DNA of 22,898 nucleotides from an uncultured Roseiflexaceae bacterium (GCA_903932805.1 CAIZHO010000196.1:1-22898); one strand, 5' to 3'. Counted from the stretch's first letter, positions 7,852 through 16,333 are shown. A program made the numbers and translations. Notes: generated by a model from the letters alone, not told the origin.

Positions 7852-9054
7852 ATGCGTCGCACATACTCTCCATTTACGGTTATCTTGTTGCTCTCGTTTT
7901 GTGTGATGATGATGTTCGTCGGTCATACCATGCCGTACCCACTGATGGCGCCGTGGCTCAAAGAGCTTGGGTTGGGAATGGGGTCACTCGGCTGGGTCAG
8001 TCTAAGTTTTTCGATCGGTAATCTGGTCGGTGCACCGTTTGCAGGGACGCTGGTGGACCGCTGGGGGCGCCGTCCCATGCTCATCATCGGTCTGCTTTCG
8101 ATGGTCGTCATCAACGCCGTCTCACCCCTACTCGACTCATTTGTAGGGTTTGTGGTGTTGCGCGGTCTGTTGGGCATCGGCAATGCCGGCATTATGCCAG
8201 CTGCGTTGGCCGCAGCAACAGACATCACTCCCCCCGAACAGCGTGGCAGATGGTTGGGTTTGGTGGGCGGTGGGGTCAGTATTGGGACCATTTTTGGCCC
8301 GACGGTGGGCGGGGTGTTGTATGACGCCTACGGTTTTGGAATGCCGTTTTATATATCAGCAATACTCGCATTTATCGCCGTATTCTGTGTCTGGTTCATG
8401 GTCCCCGAGACCCGGGTTGCATCAGCAGATACCGACACGACTGCACCAGACGAAGGCTTCTTGGCGGTCTTTCGTGACCCACCGCGGCCGGTCTGGATGC
8501 TTCTCATGCTGTTGTGGGTGGATTTTGTGTGGGTCTATGCCTGGGTAGCGACCGAGCCTGCTGCACTGGCATTGTTGTATACCGATGCACGGTACACTGC
8601 GACCATGTTCGGAGTTGTTGTGGGTGCCTTGGGGGTGACGACTGCGCTCAGCGAGTTCACTCTGGGCAGCCTGAGTGACCGCTACGGCCGGTTGCCGTTA
8701 ATCGCCTTGGGGCTGATTGTCCATGTGACCTGGTACATCGGTGTCGCGTACTTCTCGAGCTATGGAACGTTGATCGGCCTTGCATTGATATCGGGGTTCT
8801 CTGTGGGATTGGTGACCCCGGCGCTGTCGGCAGCCTATGCCGATATCGCCGATCCATCGCAACGTGGGCGTATCGCTGGCATCAAAGAAATGGTCCTGTC
8901 GTTGGGTGGGATCCTCGGGCCCTTGACCGCCGTGCTCTTGACCGACCGTATCGCACCGCAACTCATCCTGGTGGCGGGTACCGTGCTATTGGTGTTGTCG
9001 GGATCGGTTATCGGAGTTGTGGCGATGCGTGGCGCTGCGATTCGCCGTTATTAA
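7852..9054 (+). CDS. MFS transporter, second of a tandem pair
   Basis: The 400-residue product is a 12-helix MFS permease closely related to the gene just upstream. Both share TMPYP in helix 1, the MGSLGW/LGSLGW loop, and motif A GTLVDRWGRRP (65-75). Both carry a second motif in the C-terminal half (GSLSDRYGRLP) and a PALSAAY block. The AAAGGA ribosome site overlaps the stop of the upstream gene, so translation of the pair is likely coupled. Two similar half-overlapping genes could form two independent exporters or act together; a heteromeric MFS pair is uncommon, so duplication with divergence of substrate is the simpler reading. Substrate unknown. Confidence 0.88.
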   Translation: MRRTYSPFTVILLLSFCVMMMFVGHTMPYPLMAPWLKELGLGMGSLGWVSLSFSIGNLVGAPFAGTLVDRWGRRPMLIIGLLSMVVINAVSPLLDSFVGFVVLRGLLGIGNAGIMPAALAAATDITPPEQRGRWLGLVGGGVSIGTIFGPTVGGVLYDAYGFGMPFYISAILAFIAVFCVWFMVPETRVASADTDTTAPDEGFLAVFRDPPRPVWMLLMLLWVDFVWVYAWVATEPAALALLYTDARYTATMFGVVVGALGVTTALSEFTLGSLSDRYGRLPLIALGLIVHVTWYIGVAYFSSYGTLIGLALISGFSVGLVTPALSAAYADIADPSQRGRIAGIKEMVLSLGGILGPLTAVLLTDRIAPQLILVAGTVLLVLSGSVIGVVAMRGAAIRRY

Positions 9055-9235
9055 TCGCGCTCGTCAAGCATGATTCGCGGATGCGATTGGCAGCGAACAC
9101 GATGCTCCATGGTGCTCCATCGATGTGTGTAAAGGGCTCAGCTTACGCACATGTGGTACCGATGGTGGTTGGCGAGTATGGTGTGTGCCTTGCGTTGCAT
9201 GTGTTGCATTGGGCACGTGCGACACTGTGATACTT
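9055..9235. other. Intergenic stretch without recognisable gene
   Basis: Between the second MFS gene and the terminators of this convergent region no ORF with a ribosome site is seen. Short direct repeats are present (TGCTCCAT twice near 9110-9120, TTGCAT twice near 9194-9208). Nothing tRNA-like is visible. Confidence 0.5.
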
Positions 9236-9237
9236 CA

Positions 9238-9258
9238 GGGCTAGAATAAGCCCCTTTT
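9238..9258 (+). terminator. Possible terminator of the MFS pair
   Basis: GGGCT, loop AGAATA, AGCCC then CTTTT forms a small 5-bp hairpin with a short T tract, about 180 bases after the last plus-strand stop codon. The stem is short, so this is a moderate call. Confidence 0.45.
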
Positions 9259-9285
9259 GTCCTCGTAGCAACACAGAAAAAACAC

Positions 9286-9313
9286 AAAAAAACCGGGTGC
9301 ACAAGGCACCCGG
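9286..9313 (-). terminator. Intrinsic terminator of the dinB-like/SDR unit
   Basis: CCGGGTGC, loop of five, GCACCCGG forms a perfect 8-bp GC-rich stem 14 bases downstream of the minus-strand SDR stop. On the minus strand it is followed directly by seven Ts (9286-9292) and a second T run, a classic factor-independent terminator. Confidence 0.93.
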
Positions 9314-9327
9314 CGCGATATTTGGGT

Positions 9328-10092
9328 CTAGTACATTGCCTGCCCGCCATTGATGATGATGGACTCGCCGGTCAAATAGGCACTCATGTCTGAGGCAAGG
9401 TAGACCACCGCATCGGCGACGTCGGCTGGTGTTCCTTCGCGGCCGAGGGGGATCCGGCCGCGTACTGCCGCACGCATGTCAGGTGGGGTGTGGATGTCAT
9501 GGAAGCGGGTATCGATAAGCCCTGGAGCAACACAATTGACCCTGATGTGATGCGGTGCAAGCTCTTTGGCAAGGCCACGATTGTAGGTCAAAATAGCACC
9601 TTTGGTAGCTGCATAGTAGGTCGACCCGACGCCGCCACCATCAAATGCGGCCTGCGAACTCATCATCACGATGTTGCCGCCACCTTGCGCGATCATCCCT
9701 GGGATCACTGCCTTGCAGCAGAGGAAGGTGCTGGTAACATTGAGGGCAAATGCGTCGTCCCATGTTTGGCGGGTAATCTCGGTGGTTTGTTTGCGGCCCA
9801 GGATTCCACCCGCATTGGTTACCATAATGTCAATCCCGCCCAAGAACTTCTGTGCATCTGCCACCACGCGGGTGACCGCGGCTTCGTCGGTCAAATCAGC
9901 TTGGTACGCAACTGCTTTCACGCCACGCGACTGTGCATAGGCAACTGTTTCTTGTGCGCCTTGGGAGGATGAGACGTAGGTCAACACCACATCGACACCA
10001 TGGTCAGCAAGTGCTTTCACAATGCCTTGCCCAATGCCTGATGCGCCTCCGGTAATCAGTGCACGCTTCCCGCGTAATCCAATGTCCATCAT
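9328..10092 (-). CDS. Short-chain dehydrogenase/reductase, FabG-like
   Basis: The 254-residue product is a classical SDR with an NAD(P)-binding Rossmann fold. The cofactor motif TGGASGIGQG is at 14-23, the structural NAG motif at 93-95, and the catalytic set is S146, Y160 and K164 (YAATK). The C-terminal block ends in GGQAMY. An oxidoreductase of a ketone/alcohol pair, similar to 3-oxoacyl-ACP reductases, is expected; the substrate is unknown. Two adjacent ATGs (10092 and 10089) are possible; GAAAG six bases upstream favours the first. The longer open frame upstream overlaps the DinB-like gene and is rejected. It starts 10 bases after the stop of the DinB-like gene, so the two are one operon. 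Confidence 0.87.
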   Translation of the reverse strand: MMDIGLRGKRALITGGASGIGQGIVKALADHGVDVVLTYVSSSQGAQETVAYAQSRGVKAVAYQADLTDEAAVTRVVADAQKFLGGIDIMVTNAGGILGRKQTTEITRQTWDDAFALNVTSTFLCCKAVIPGMIAQGGGNIVMMSSQAAFDGGGVGSTYYAATKGAILTYNRGLAKELAPHHIRVNCVAPGLIDTRFHDIHTPPDMRAAVRGRIPLGREGTPADVADAVVYLASDMSAYLTGESIIINGGQAMY

Positions 10093-10102
10093 GAAGTACT
10101 TT

Positions 10103-10573
10103 CTATTGGCGTTGTGCGGCCAACGTACGGGCGATTTGGTCAAGATGATTATCGCCGTGTTCGACATAACTCGTCAGCAAGCGTGCAAAGGTTACACGAC
10201 CAGACTCGGGGTGGTGCCCCGCCCGGTCCCATGCCTCTGGTGGTAAGGCGGCGAAAAAATCAGCCCATCGTGCATGCACTCCCGCCAGAATTGCCATCGA
10301 AGCGCTCAAGTCCGCATTGCAGCCATCAGGGATTGCTGCCCATGCGTCTTGATCATAGGGCTTGAGCGGTGGCTCGTGTTCGGTCGCAATCAGTTTGCAC
10401 CGAATGTAGCAGTTGAGGTGCGAATCTGCGAGATGGTGCACATTCTGTGCAATGCTCCATTCGCCAGCCAACGGTGTCGCAGTCAATTCGGCCGCATCGA
10501 GGTGTGCAACCGCATGATGCAGGGCAATAGGGAACGTGCGGAGCCGACTGATTTGGTCGTGGTATTGTGTCAT
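10103..10573 (-). CDS. DinB/YfiT-family putative metal-dependent protein
   Basis: The 156-residue product looks like a four-helix DinB-superfamily protein. The probable metal triad is a His in NVHHLADSH (H46 or H47) plus H139 and H143 in the late VEHGDNHL motif, whose four-residue spacing is typical of YfiT-like members. Related enzymes include bacillithiol- and mycothiol-dependent transferases and hydrolases, but many members have no known function. GGAGG seven bases before the ATG at 10573 sets the start; an ATG six bases upstream is too near the ribosome site. It leads the minus operon with the SDR gene and diverges from the guanidino hydrolase gene. Confidence 0.82.
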   Translation of the reverse strand: MTQYHDQISRLRTFPIALHHAVAHLDAAELTATPLAGEWSIAQNVHHLADSHLNCYIRCKLIATEHEPPLKPYDQDAWAAIPDGCNADLSASMAILAGVHARWADFFAALPPEAWDRAGHHPESGRVTFARLLTSYVEHGDNHLDQIARTLAAQRQ

Positions 10574-10597
10574 CTGCATTCCTCCGTGTGTCTGCGT

Positions 10598-10638
10598 ATT
10601 GTAGTGGGAATCGAAGTGGTTTGGAACTGTTCTACAAT
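10598..10638. promoter_or_regulatory. Mirrored divergent promoter region
   Basis: ATTGTAG (10598-10604) and CTACAAT (10632-10638) form an inverted repeat whose two TACAAT cores are good -10 elements pointing outward. The minus copy has TTCCAA 17 bases upstream as a weak -35; the plus copy has no clear -35. It serves the DinB-like gene (minus) and the guanidino hydrolase (plus), and a shared regulator could bind the symmetric site. Confidence 0.5.
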
Positions 10639-10672
10639 CAATAATAGCAAGAGATTGATGAAAGGGAATGCA

Positions 10673-11599
10673 ATGACGCACGAGTTCTTGCACGCAGCGC
10701 ATGGTGGTTCGAATTGGATTGGCCGGGCCGCAGATGCAGTACCACGCATTGGGGTGACCACCGAGTACGGTCACCTACGGCGCGTCATGATGCATCGCCC
10801 CGGCAGCGAAATCGATGGCATCACAGATGTAGAAGCAGTCCTGTGGAACGATCTCGTCGATCCCATCAAAGCCCGGCACGAACATGACGCACTCACCGCT
10901 ACCTACCGCAGATTTGGGGTCGAAGTCATCGAACTCGACCCCCGCACTGGTGCGACGCCCAACATCTACTTCTGCCGTGACCACTTTTTTATGACGCCAC
11001 GCGGCGCAATCATTGCCCGCATGGCCTCGAACGCACGCGCCGGTGAAGAATGGATTTCTGCACGCCAGCTCATCAATCACGGCGTCCCCATTGTGCATGG
11101 CGTGCACGGCGATGCGATATTTGAGGGGGCCGACGTGGTCTATGTGCGTGATGGTGTGGTCTTGGTGGCTACGGGGTTACGTACCGATACTGACGGTGCT
11201 AATCAAGTCGCCACAGAGCTCAAACGCATGGGATTCGACCCGCATATCGTCAACATGCCATGGGGGTGTGGTCACATTGATGGTGGCATCAACATCGTTG
11301 GACCTCGTACAGCCGTGATGGTCCCCAATAATTCACCGCATGCAGCGTATGAATTACTCAAAAAAATGGGCTTTACCATCGTCAATGTCATGGATGCCCG
11401 GGGGGTCTCCAATTATGGAATGTCAATCAACATGGTCCCTGTGGCGCCGAATGTCGTCGTCATGCCTGCAGGCAACCCGACGGTGCGTGCACTTTTTGAA
11501 GCACATGACATCGAGTGCCACGAAGTCGATATCACCGAACTCAGCAAAGGCGGTGGTGGGGTTCACTGCATGACGGGTGTGATTCACCGCGATTCGTAG
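10673..11599 (+). CDS. Arginine deiminase/dimethylarginine dimethylaminohydrolase-superfamily hydrolase
   Basis: The 308-residue product has the pentein fold signatures of guanidine-group modifying enzymes. These are FCRDHFFMTPRGAIIARM (100-117), FEGADV with acidic substrate ligands E151 and D154, WGCGHIDGGINIV with catalytic H201 (197-209), and a C-terminal GGGGVHCMTG with nucleophilic C299. The reaction is attack of the Cys on a guanidinium carbon, releasing ammonia or an alkylamine; arginine, methylarginine or another guanidino compound may be the substrate. The C-terminal GGGVHCMT block is nearest arginine deiminase and DDAH-like hydrolases rather than amidinotransferases. The start at 10673 is chosen for AAAGGG (10661-10666) six bases before it; an in-frame ATG at 10658 lacks a good site. 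It forms a single-gene unit ended by a strong terminator. Confidence 0.87.
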   Translation: MTHEFLHAAHGGSNWIGRAADAVPRIGVTTEYGHLRRVMMHRPGSEIDGITDVEAVLWNDLVDPIKARHEHDALTATYRRFGVEVIELDPRTGATPNIYFCRDHFFMTPRGAIIARMASNARAGEEWISARQLINHGVPIVHGVHGDAIFEGADVVYVRDGVVLVATGLRTDTDGANQVATELKRMGFDPHIVNMPWGCGHIDGGINIVGPRTAVMVPNNSPHAAYELLKKMGFTIVNVMDARGVSNYGMSINMVPVAPNVVVMPAGNPTVRALFEAHDIECHEVDITELSKGGGGVHCMTGVIHRDS

Positions 11600-11616
11600 G
11601 TGCGCTCGGGATCTCG

Positions 11617-11655
11617 AAAGACCACGGAACGAATCCGAACGTTCCGTGGTCTTTT
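11617..11655 (+). terminator. Long-stem terminator after the guanidino hydrolase gene
   Basis: A perfect 15-bp stem (11617-11631 with 11640-11654) with an 8-base loop starts 17 bases after the stop codon. The stem begins AAAG and ends CTTTT, so the T tract is partly in the stem; this gives a terminator for the plus strand. Confidence 0.85.
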
Positions 11656-11668
11656 GTAGAGTTGTTCT

Positions 11669-11687
11669 TTGCTACAATATGTAGCAA
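11669..11687. promoter_or_regulatory. 8-bp inverted repeat over the subtilase -10 region
   Basis: TTGCTACA, spacer ATA, TGTAGCAA is a perfect inverted repeat, 23-41 bases before the subtilase start. It contains TACAAT (11673-11678), a good -10 element, with no convincing -35. A dimeric repressor or activator could bind here. Confidence 0.5.
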
Positions 11688-11709
11688 TTCGCAAGAAAGA
11701 GACGTTCGC

Positions 11710-14700
11710 ATGAGTAGCATACGGAGGGCCCTCACACGTTTGGCGAGTATCGTCGTGATGCTCAGCCTTGCTGTGTTGTCCCCCGTTACGCCGGGACAAG
11801 CTGAAGAAGCGACTCAGCGCGTCATTGTAACGCTACATCTGCCCGTTGCCGATCGTGCCTTCAGTCTCGATGCTACCCAAGCCACCCACCGGCGCGGACG
11901 TATTGCGCAGACGCAACAACAGACGTTGCAACGCCATCCTGCATTGACGCAACAGCTGGTCAACACCCTGACTAGCATGCCCGTTATTATTACCGATGCC
12001 ACAGATGAACAGATTCGAGCGTTGCGAGCAGACCCTGCGGTCGCTTCGGTACAGATTAGCCGACTCTTTGCCCCTACCTTGTCCGAAAGCACGACACATG
12101 TCGGTGCCCGGGTGATGCGGGCGGCTGGCTATGCAGGTGCAGGCACAAGCATTGCCATCCTTGACACAGGGGTGGCCAAATCGCATCCCTTCTTGGCAGG
12201 GAGCGTTGTCCAAGAAGCGTGTTTTTCGACACGGTCCAGTCGTTACAACAGTACGCCACTGTGTGCAGATGGTACTGAACGGTCGACCGCTGTTGATAGT
12301 GGGCTGCCCTGTCCTGAAAGCTTAAATGCCTGTAATCATGGCACGCACGTAGCAGGGATTGCAGCAGGTCGGGTGACCACGGTCGACGGCGTCAGCATGA
12401 GCGGAGTTGCCCCTGCCGCCAAACTCATTGCAGTGCAGGTCTACTCTCGGTTTGATTACACCAACAGCGAACGTGTTTGTGGGGCTGATGCGACGCAGGA
12501 TTGCATATTGGCCTTTGAGTCTGATGTGCTTTCAGCGCTCGATTATCTCGCGACCAATATCGGCAGCCCCAGTTGGGGGACCCTCGCGGCGGTAAATCTC
12601 AGTATGGCGGTAGACCCCAGTGCCACCTCCTGTGATGCTGAGGTGGTCGACGGCATGGGCATCTACAAAACATACATCGACGCACTCCGGAGCCTCGGCG
12701 TCGCGACGGTGGTTTCGGCAGGCAACGATGGCACCACCGCCGGCATAAGCCATCCAGGCTGCATTTCGTCTGCGGTGACCGTCGGGTCAACCCGTAGCCC
12801 ACGTGCAGAATTGTCTCTGCTTGATACGGTGTCGACCTTTTCGAATGCACCAGCAACAAGTGCTAACCTCCCGGATGGCACCAACAATCGACTGTTGGAT
12901 GTGTTGGCACCTGGTGATCCCATCAAATCATCACTTGCGTATCCTGCGGGGAGTTATGCAGATTTGTCAGGTACATCCATGGCAGCTCCCCACGTCGCTG
13001 GAGCGTGGGCTGTGATCAAAGGTGTCTTCCCGTCGGCCAGTGTGACCGACATCTTGCAAACACTGATAGCGACCGGTCAACCCATCAACGACACGCGCAA
13101 TGCTGGTCAGCCAGCACTTGTGGTGCCCCGCATTGCGCTCGACGCCGCAGCGGCGGCACTGCGTGCAGTGAGCCTCCCGCTTACCATCACACCCAGCGGG
13201 CTCGAGTTCGGTGCGGTACAACGTGGGACAAGCGCTGTCGCACGTATCACCGTACAGTACGACGGGGTTGCGGTACGTATCGCGCGTGCGGCTGTGAGTG
13301 CTCCGTGGGTCGTCACCGCCTTTGGTTGTGGGACAATCATCGACGACATTGCTGATCGCTGTGTCTATGAGGTTCGATATGCACCGGCTGCAGGAGCACC
13401 TCTTGAATGGAACGCCACGAATATGGTGCTCACGCTCAATGGTGTGCCGGTATCGATTGGCTTATCTGCACAAACCGTTGCAGCGCTCCCTGCGGCAGCT
13501 GCAACACAAACGGCGTACGCTGCACACGCACGAATGACGCAAACGCCAACGCCGACACCGTCACCTACCCCACTCAGTCATGCACAAGCGATGACCCATG
13601 TTGCCAATGCGACACGCACACAGCGACGTGGAGCAACAATCACTGCAGTACAGGCTGCCACACGTACCTCATGGGTGAAAACCGCGACTGCCCGCGCAGT
13701 TGCGGGTCAACCCTCATATACTGCTACCCGCACAGCTACTGCCTCGCAAACGGGGACCATGCGCCCCGCAACCCAAACGATAGGTGCGGTCAGAACCGCT
13801 ACGCAGCGTCGCGTCGTTGCCCTGACACAGACTCGTCAACGCATGCGTACTGCTACCGCTGCAGTCAATCAAACGGCATTGTCACTTCATCAGACTGCTA
13901 CCGTCGCAGTCGCGAATGGATCTCCCACGCAGACACTGACCCGTACTGCTACACACAATCGGACACCACGTACTGCAACATCCACCAGCACGCGCACGCG
14001 TCCCGCCACCCTCACTCCGACTGTGGGTATCCTCACTGCGCAAAGCACCACCGCAAATGCTCGCTACCAACGTATGGTGGTGCGCAATGCCGGAACGGTG
14101 GCTGTCCTCGTGCATACCGGCAATCGCCTCGACAACGACACACCTTTGCTCACACTCGTGCGCTTGAGTGATATGCAGTTTGGCACTGGTGTCGCCCTTG
14201 ACGGTCAGACTGCGACGGCTATCAGCGCAGACCCACGGAGTCAGGACAAGCTGTTCGTTGCGGGCAGACTCGATTGGCGCACTGGCTACCTTCAAGCAAT
14301 CAGTGTCGCGGCAGGGCGTATCACGGTCCTTGGCACGACACTCTTTTCGTTGCCAGCGGGGAGCGATGTCCGCACCTTGCAGGCAATCGATACGCATGTG
14401 TGGGTTGGTGTCGCCCGGGCAGTTGGCCCTGCGGCTTTGCTCAGCGGTGAGCTTCATGGATTCGATGTGGTTTCACCTCCTGCGATGACTCCGCTACCCA
14501 ACGCGAGTTTTGCTGTTGCGGCTATTCCGCAAGCGATCATCCCCATTGATGACAGCGACGATCGCCTGGTAATTGTTGGTCGTGTTGATCAGCGCACTGC
14601 AGATACTGGCTTTCTCCAGGTAGTGACGCGTAGCGGCGATGGCTGGCGCGCGCGTCCCGCGGTCGCTGCAAGTGCACCATTTAGCGATGGGGCAGTGACC

Positions 14701-15048
14701 TACATGCTTCAGGGAGATGAACGAACGCCGCTCCTGAGCGTTGTCGATGGCGCTCGCATCGCGCTCTATTCCTTGACGCCGGCACATACATTGGTCTATC
14801 GTGCTGCCGACATACGCACAGCCGCATCGGTTATCACGAGTGATGGCGATCGTATTGCGACATTCGGATATGTCATCGCCGATCGAAAAAATCTTGTCAT
14901 GGTGTATCATCGCATCGCTGACATCCTCGTCCCGCGTCAGCGTGCATCCCTCGCAAATATCGCTGGCGGGATCGCGGGAGTATCGGCAAGCACCCCGTGG
15001 CTCTACCTGCTCGATGCGCTCAGATTGTCGCGCACCCAGTGGCCCTAA
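11710..15048 (+). CDS. Secreted subtilisin-like serine protease (S8) with Thr/Arg-rich linker and propeller-like C-terminus
   Basis: The 1112-residue product begins with a signal peptide (MSSIRRALTRLASIV, cleavage likely after AQA/GQA near 31) and an I9-like propeptide (about 35-115). The S8 catalytic domain has D152 (AILDTGV), H210 (NHGTHVAG) and S423 (SGTSMAAPHVAG). A Cys-rich insert lies between Asp and His (about 168-208), suggesting disulphides and an extracellular place of action. Residues about 490-600 look like an immunoglobulin-like domain. Residues about 600-778 are a low-complexity linker rich in Thr, Ala, Arg and Gln. The last 330 residues contain repeating GR(L/V)D-RT-G-LQ-like strands suggestive of a beta-propeller. 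AAAGAGA about eight bases upstream supports the ATG at 11710; the open frame further upstream is the end of the previous gene in another frame. Likely a degradative exoprotease. Confidence 0.9.
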   Translation: MSSIRRALTRLASIVVMLSLAVLSPVTPGQAEEATQRVIVTLHLPVADRAFSLDATQATHRRGRIAQTQQQTLQRHPALTQQLVNTLTSMPVIITDATDEQIRALRADPAVASVQISRLFAPTLSESTTHVGARVMRAAGYAGAGTSIAILDTGVAKSHPFLAGSVVQEACFSTRSSRYNSTPLCADGTERSTAVDSGLPCPESLNACNHGTHVAGIAAGRVTTVDGVSMSGVAPAAKLIAVQVYSRFDYTNSERVCGADATQDCILAFESDVLSALDYLATNIGSPSWGTLAAVNLSMAVDPSATSCDAEVVDGMGIYKTYIDALRSLGVATVVSAGNDGTTAGISHPGCISSAVTVGSTRSPRAELSLLDTVSTFSNAPATSANLPDGTNNRLLDVLAPGDPIKSSLAYPAGSYADLSGTSMAAPHVAGAWAVIKGVFPSASVTDILQTLIATGQPINDTRNAGQPALVVPRIALDAAAAALRAVSLPLTITPSGLEFGAVQRGTSAVARITVQYDGVAVRIARAAVSAPWVVTAFGCGTIIDDIADRCVYEVRYAPAAGAPLEWNATNMVLTLNGVPVSIGLSAQTVAALPAAAATQTAYAAHARMTQTPTPTPSPTPLSHAQAMTHVANATRTQRRGATITAVQAATRTSWVKTATARAVAGQPSYTATRTATASQTGTMRPATQTIGAVRTATQRRVVALTQTRQRMRTATAAVNQTALSLHQTATVAVANGSPTQTLTRTATHNRTPRTATSTSTRTRPATLTPTVGILTAQSTTANARYQRMVVRNAGTVAVLVHTGNRLDNDTPLLTLVRLSDMQFGTGVALDGQTATAISADPRSQDKLFVAGRLDWRTGYLQAISVAAGRITVLGTTLFSLPAGSDVRTLQAIDTHVWVGVARAVGPAALLSGELHGFDVVSPPAMTPLPNASFAVAAIPQAIIPIDDSDDRLVIVGRVDQRTADTGFLQVVTRSGDGWRARPAVAASAPFSDGAVTYMLQGDERTPLLSVVDGARIALYSLTPAHTLVYRAADIRTAASVITSDGDRIATFGYVIADRKNLVMVYHRIADILVPRQRASLANIAGGIAGVSASTPWLYLLDALRLSRTQWP

Positions 15049-15106
15049 ATCGTCTTTGACACCTGCAGTTCCTTCACTCAGTGATGACGGTGTTGTTCAT
15101 TCCTTG

Positions 15107-15160
15107 TTATATAGACAAATATCTATATTGACATACGTCTATATTTGTCCTATATTTGAG
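15107..15160 (+). promoter_or_regulatory. arsR promoter with overlapping operator repeats
   Basis: TTGACA (15128-15133), a 17-base spacer and TATATT (15151-15156) make a near-consensus sigma-70 promoter; transcription would start near 15163. The promoter is embedded in AT-rich repeats. GACAAATAT (15114-15122) is matched by ATATTTGTC (15141-15149), and ATATAGAC (15109-15116) by GTCTATAT (15137-15144). TCTATATT occurs at 15122 and 15138, CTATATTTG at 15139 and 15150. This fits autoregulation by ArsR binding over the promoter and release by arsenite. Confidence 0.85.
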
Positions 15161-15182
15161 TCAGAAAGGAGCAGTGGACACC

Positions 15183-15497
15183 GTGATTGATACACCACAA
15201 ATAGCCCAAAACGACGCACTTGTCGCGTGTTGTAAGGCATTAGCAAGCCCAATACGTATGTCGATTGTTGGCCTCATTCATGCCGCCAACGAGCCGTTGT
15301 GTGCCTGCGATATCGAGCAATCGTTTGACCTCAGTCAGCCGACGATTTCGCACCATTTGCGCATCCTGCGTGACGCAGGGATTATCGCGGCGACGTCGCG
15401 CGGGACCAATGTCTACTATCACATCGAGCGCGCCCAGCTTGTGGCGCTTGCCTGCTGCATCGAACAATTCGCACAACCGAACGGAGTCTCTGCATGA
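15183..15497 (+). CDS. arsR: ArsR-family arsenic-responsive repressor
   Basis: The 104-residue product is a winged-helix ArsR/SmtB repressor. The recognition region is FDLSQPTISHHLRILRDAGII (48-68). The LCACD motif (C40 and C42) at the start of the DNA-binding helix is the family's arsenite site. Extra Cys pairs occur at 16-17 and 91-92, and could give a third ligand. A GTG start at 15183 is chosen: AAAGGAG (15165-15171) lies 11 bases before it, whereas the upstream TTG overlaps the -10 element and would precede transcription. It overlaps arsM by ATGA and is first in the operon. When arsenite binds, repression of its own promoter should be relieved. Confidence 0.88.
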   Translation: MIDTPQIAQNDALVACCKALASPIRMSIVGLIHAANEPLCACDIEQSFDLSQPTISHHLRILRDAGIIAATSRGTNVYYHIERAQLVALACCIEQFAQPNGVSA

Positions 15498-16333
15498 CCA
15501 GCATCAACCCAAACGACATTTATCTCAAAGTCACCGATACCTATCGTGCGGTCGCCCTCGACAGCAGTGCCTGCTGCGGCACCAACAATTCGTGCTGCGG
15601 GAGCGATCTGTACGACATCGACCTGAGCGGTGCACCTGCCGATGCAGTGGCCAGTAGTCGCGGTTGCGGTAATCCGCAGGCGATCGCCGCACTACTCCCC
15701 GGCAATGTGGTCCTCGACCTCGGTTCCGGCGGGGGGTTGGATTGCTTTTTGGCTGCCGAGCGCGTCGGCCCCACCGGGCGGGTCTATGGTGTCGATATGA
15801 CCGACGAGATGTTGACCTTGGCCCGTCGCAACGCCGACGCCATCGGCGTGCAGAATGTCGAGTTTCGCAAGGGACTCATCGAGCAGCTGCCGATCCAAGA
15901 CAGCAGCATCGACGTCATCATCTCGAACTGTGTCATCAACTTATCGCCAGACAAGCCCGCTGCCATGCGCGAGGCGTTCCGTGTGCTCCGTACCGGCGGC
16001 CGCATCGCTATGTCAGACGTTGTGATCGATGGTACGCTCAGTGATTTGTCGGTCGACGAAGCGACGATTCGTGCCAGTCTCGATTGGTCGGGGTGTATCG
16101 GTGGTGCATTGACTATCAGCGACTTTACTCACATCCTGCAGCAGGCGGGCTTTGTCGATATTGCCATCACCGTTACCCAACACTACGCACCGGGCGATTT
16201 GTATGGGCTGATGCCGGCTACCCTGCACGAAGGCCTGTCGGATGCCGAACGCGCCGACATGGGCAACTTGATTGCGCGCTTCGCCAGCGCACAGATTACC
16301 GCACGCAAGCCACGGGGCGGCTGCTGTAGCTAG
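15494..16333 (+). CDS. arsM: Arsenite S-adenosylmethionine methyltransferase
   Basis: The 279-residue product methylates arsenite with SAM to mono-, di- and trimethylated arsenicals in the cytoplasm. The SAM motif [12 protein letters not shown] is at 73-84, [10 protein letters not shown] follows at 98-106, and the three conserved arsenite-binding Cys residues are C58 (RGCGNP), C146 (SNCVINL) and C201 (WSGCIGGA). Additional Cys pairs stand at 27-28 and 34-35 and at the very C-terminus (GGCCS), as seen in many ArsM proteins. The start overlaps the arsR stop (ATGA), indicating coupled translation. SAH produced by this reaction is the substrate of AhcY, encoded nearby on the other strand, though the two operons are separate. 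Confidence 0.95.
   Translation: MTSINPNDIYLKVTDTYRAVALDSSACCGTNNSCCGSDLYDIDLSGAPADAVASSRGCGNPQAIAALLPGNVVLDLGSGGGLDCFLAAERVGPTGRVYGVDMTDEMLTLARRNADAIGVQNVEFRKGLIEQLPIQDSSIDVIISNCVINLSPDKPAAMREAFRVLRTGGRIAMSDVVIDGTLSDLSVDEATIRASLDWSGCIGGALTISDFTHILQQAGFVDIAITVTQHYAPGDLYGLMPATLHEGLSDAERADMGNLIARFASAQITARKPRGGCCS

Noticed and set aside
10274..10672. Long N-terminal extension of the guanidino hydrolase frame
   Set aside because: It is antisense to the DinB-like gene; the ribosome site and pentein homology begin at 10673.
11515..11709. N-terminal extension of the subtilase frame
   Set aside because: It overlaps the end of the guanidino hydrolase gene and a terminator; the signal peptide starts at 11710.
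13510..14045. Possible CRISPR or tandem DNA repeat in the ACT/GC-rich stretch
   Set aside because: Repeats are irregular at the DNA level and only reflect Thr/Ala/Arg-rich coding sequence.
13407..14171. Large alternative-frame ORF within the subtilase linker
   Set aside because: It arises from the repetitive Thr/Arg codons of the real frame and reads as an unnatural Cys/His/Tyr/Arg-rich sequence.
15156..15182. TTG start for arsR
   Set aside because: The codon overlaps the -10 element and lies upstream of the expected transcription start; GTG at 15183 has the ribosome site.
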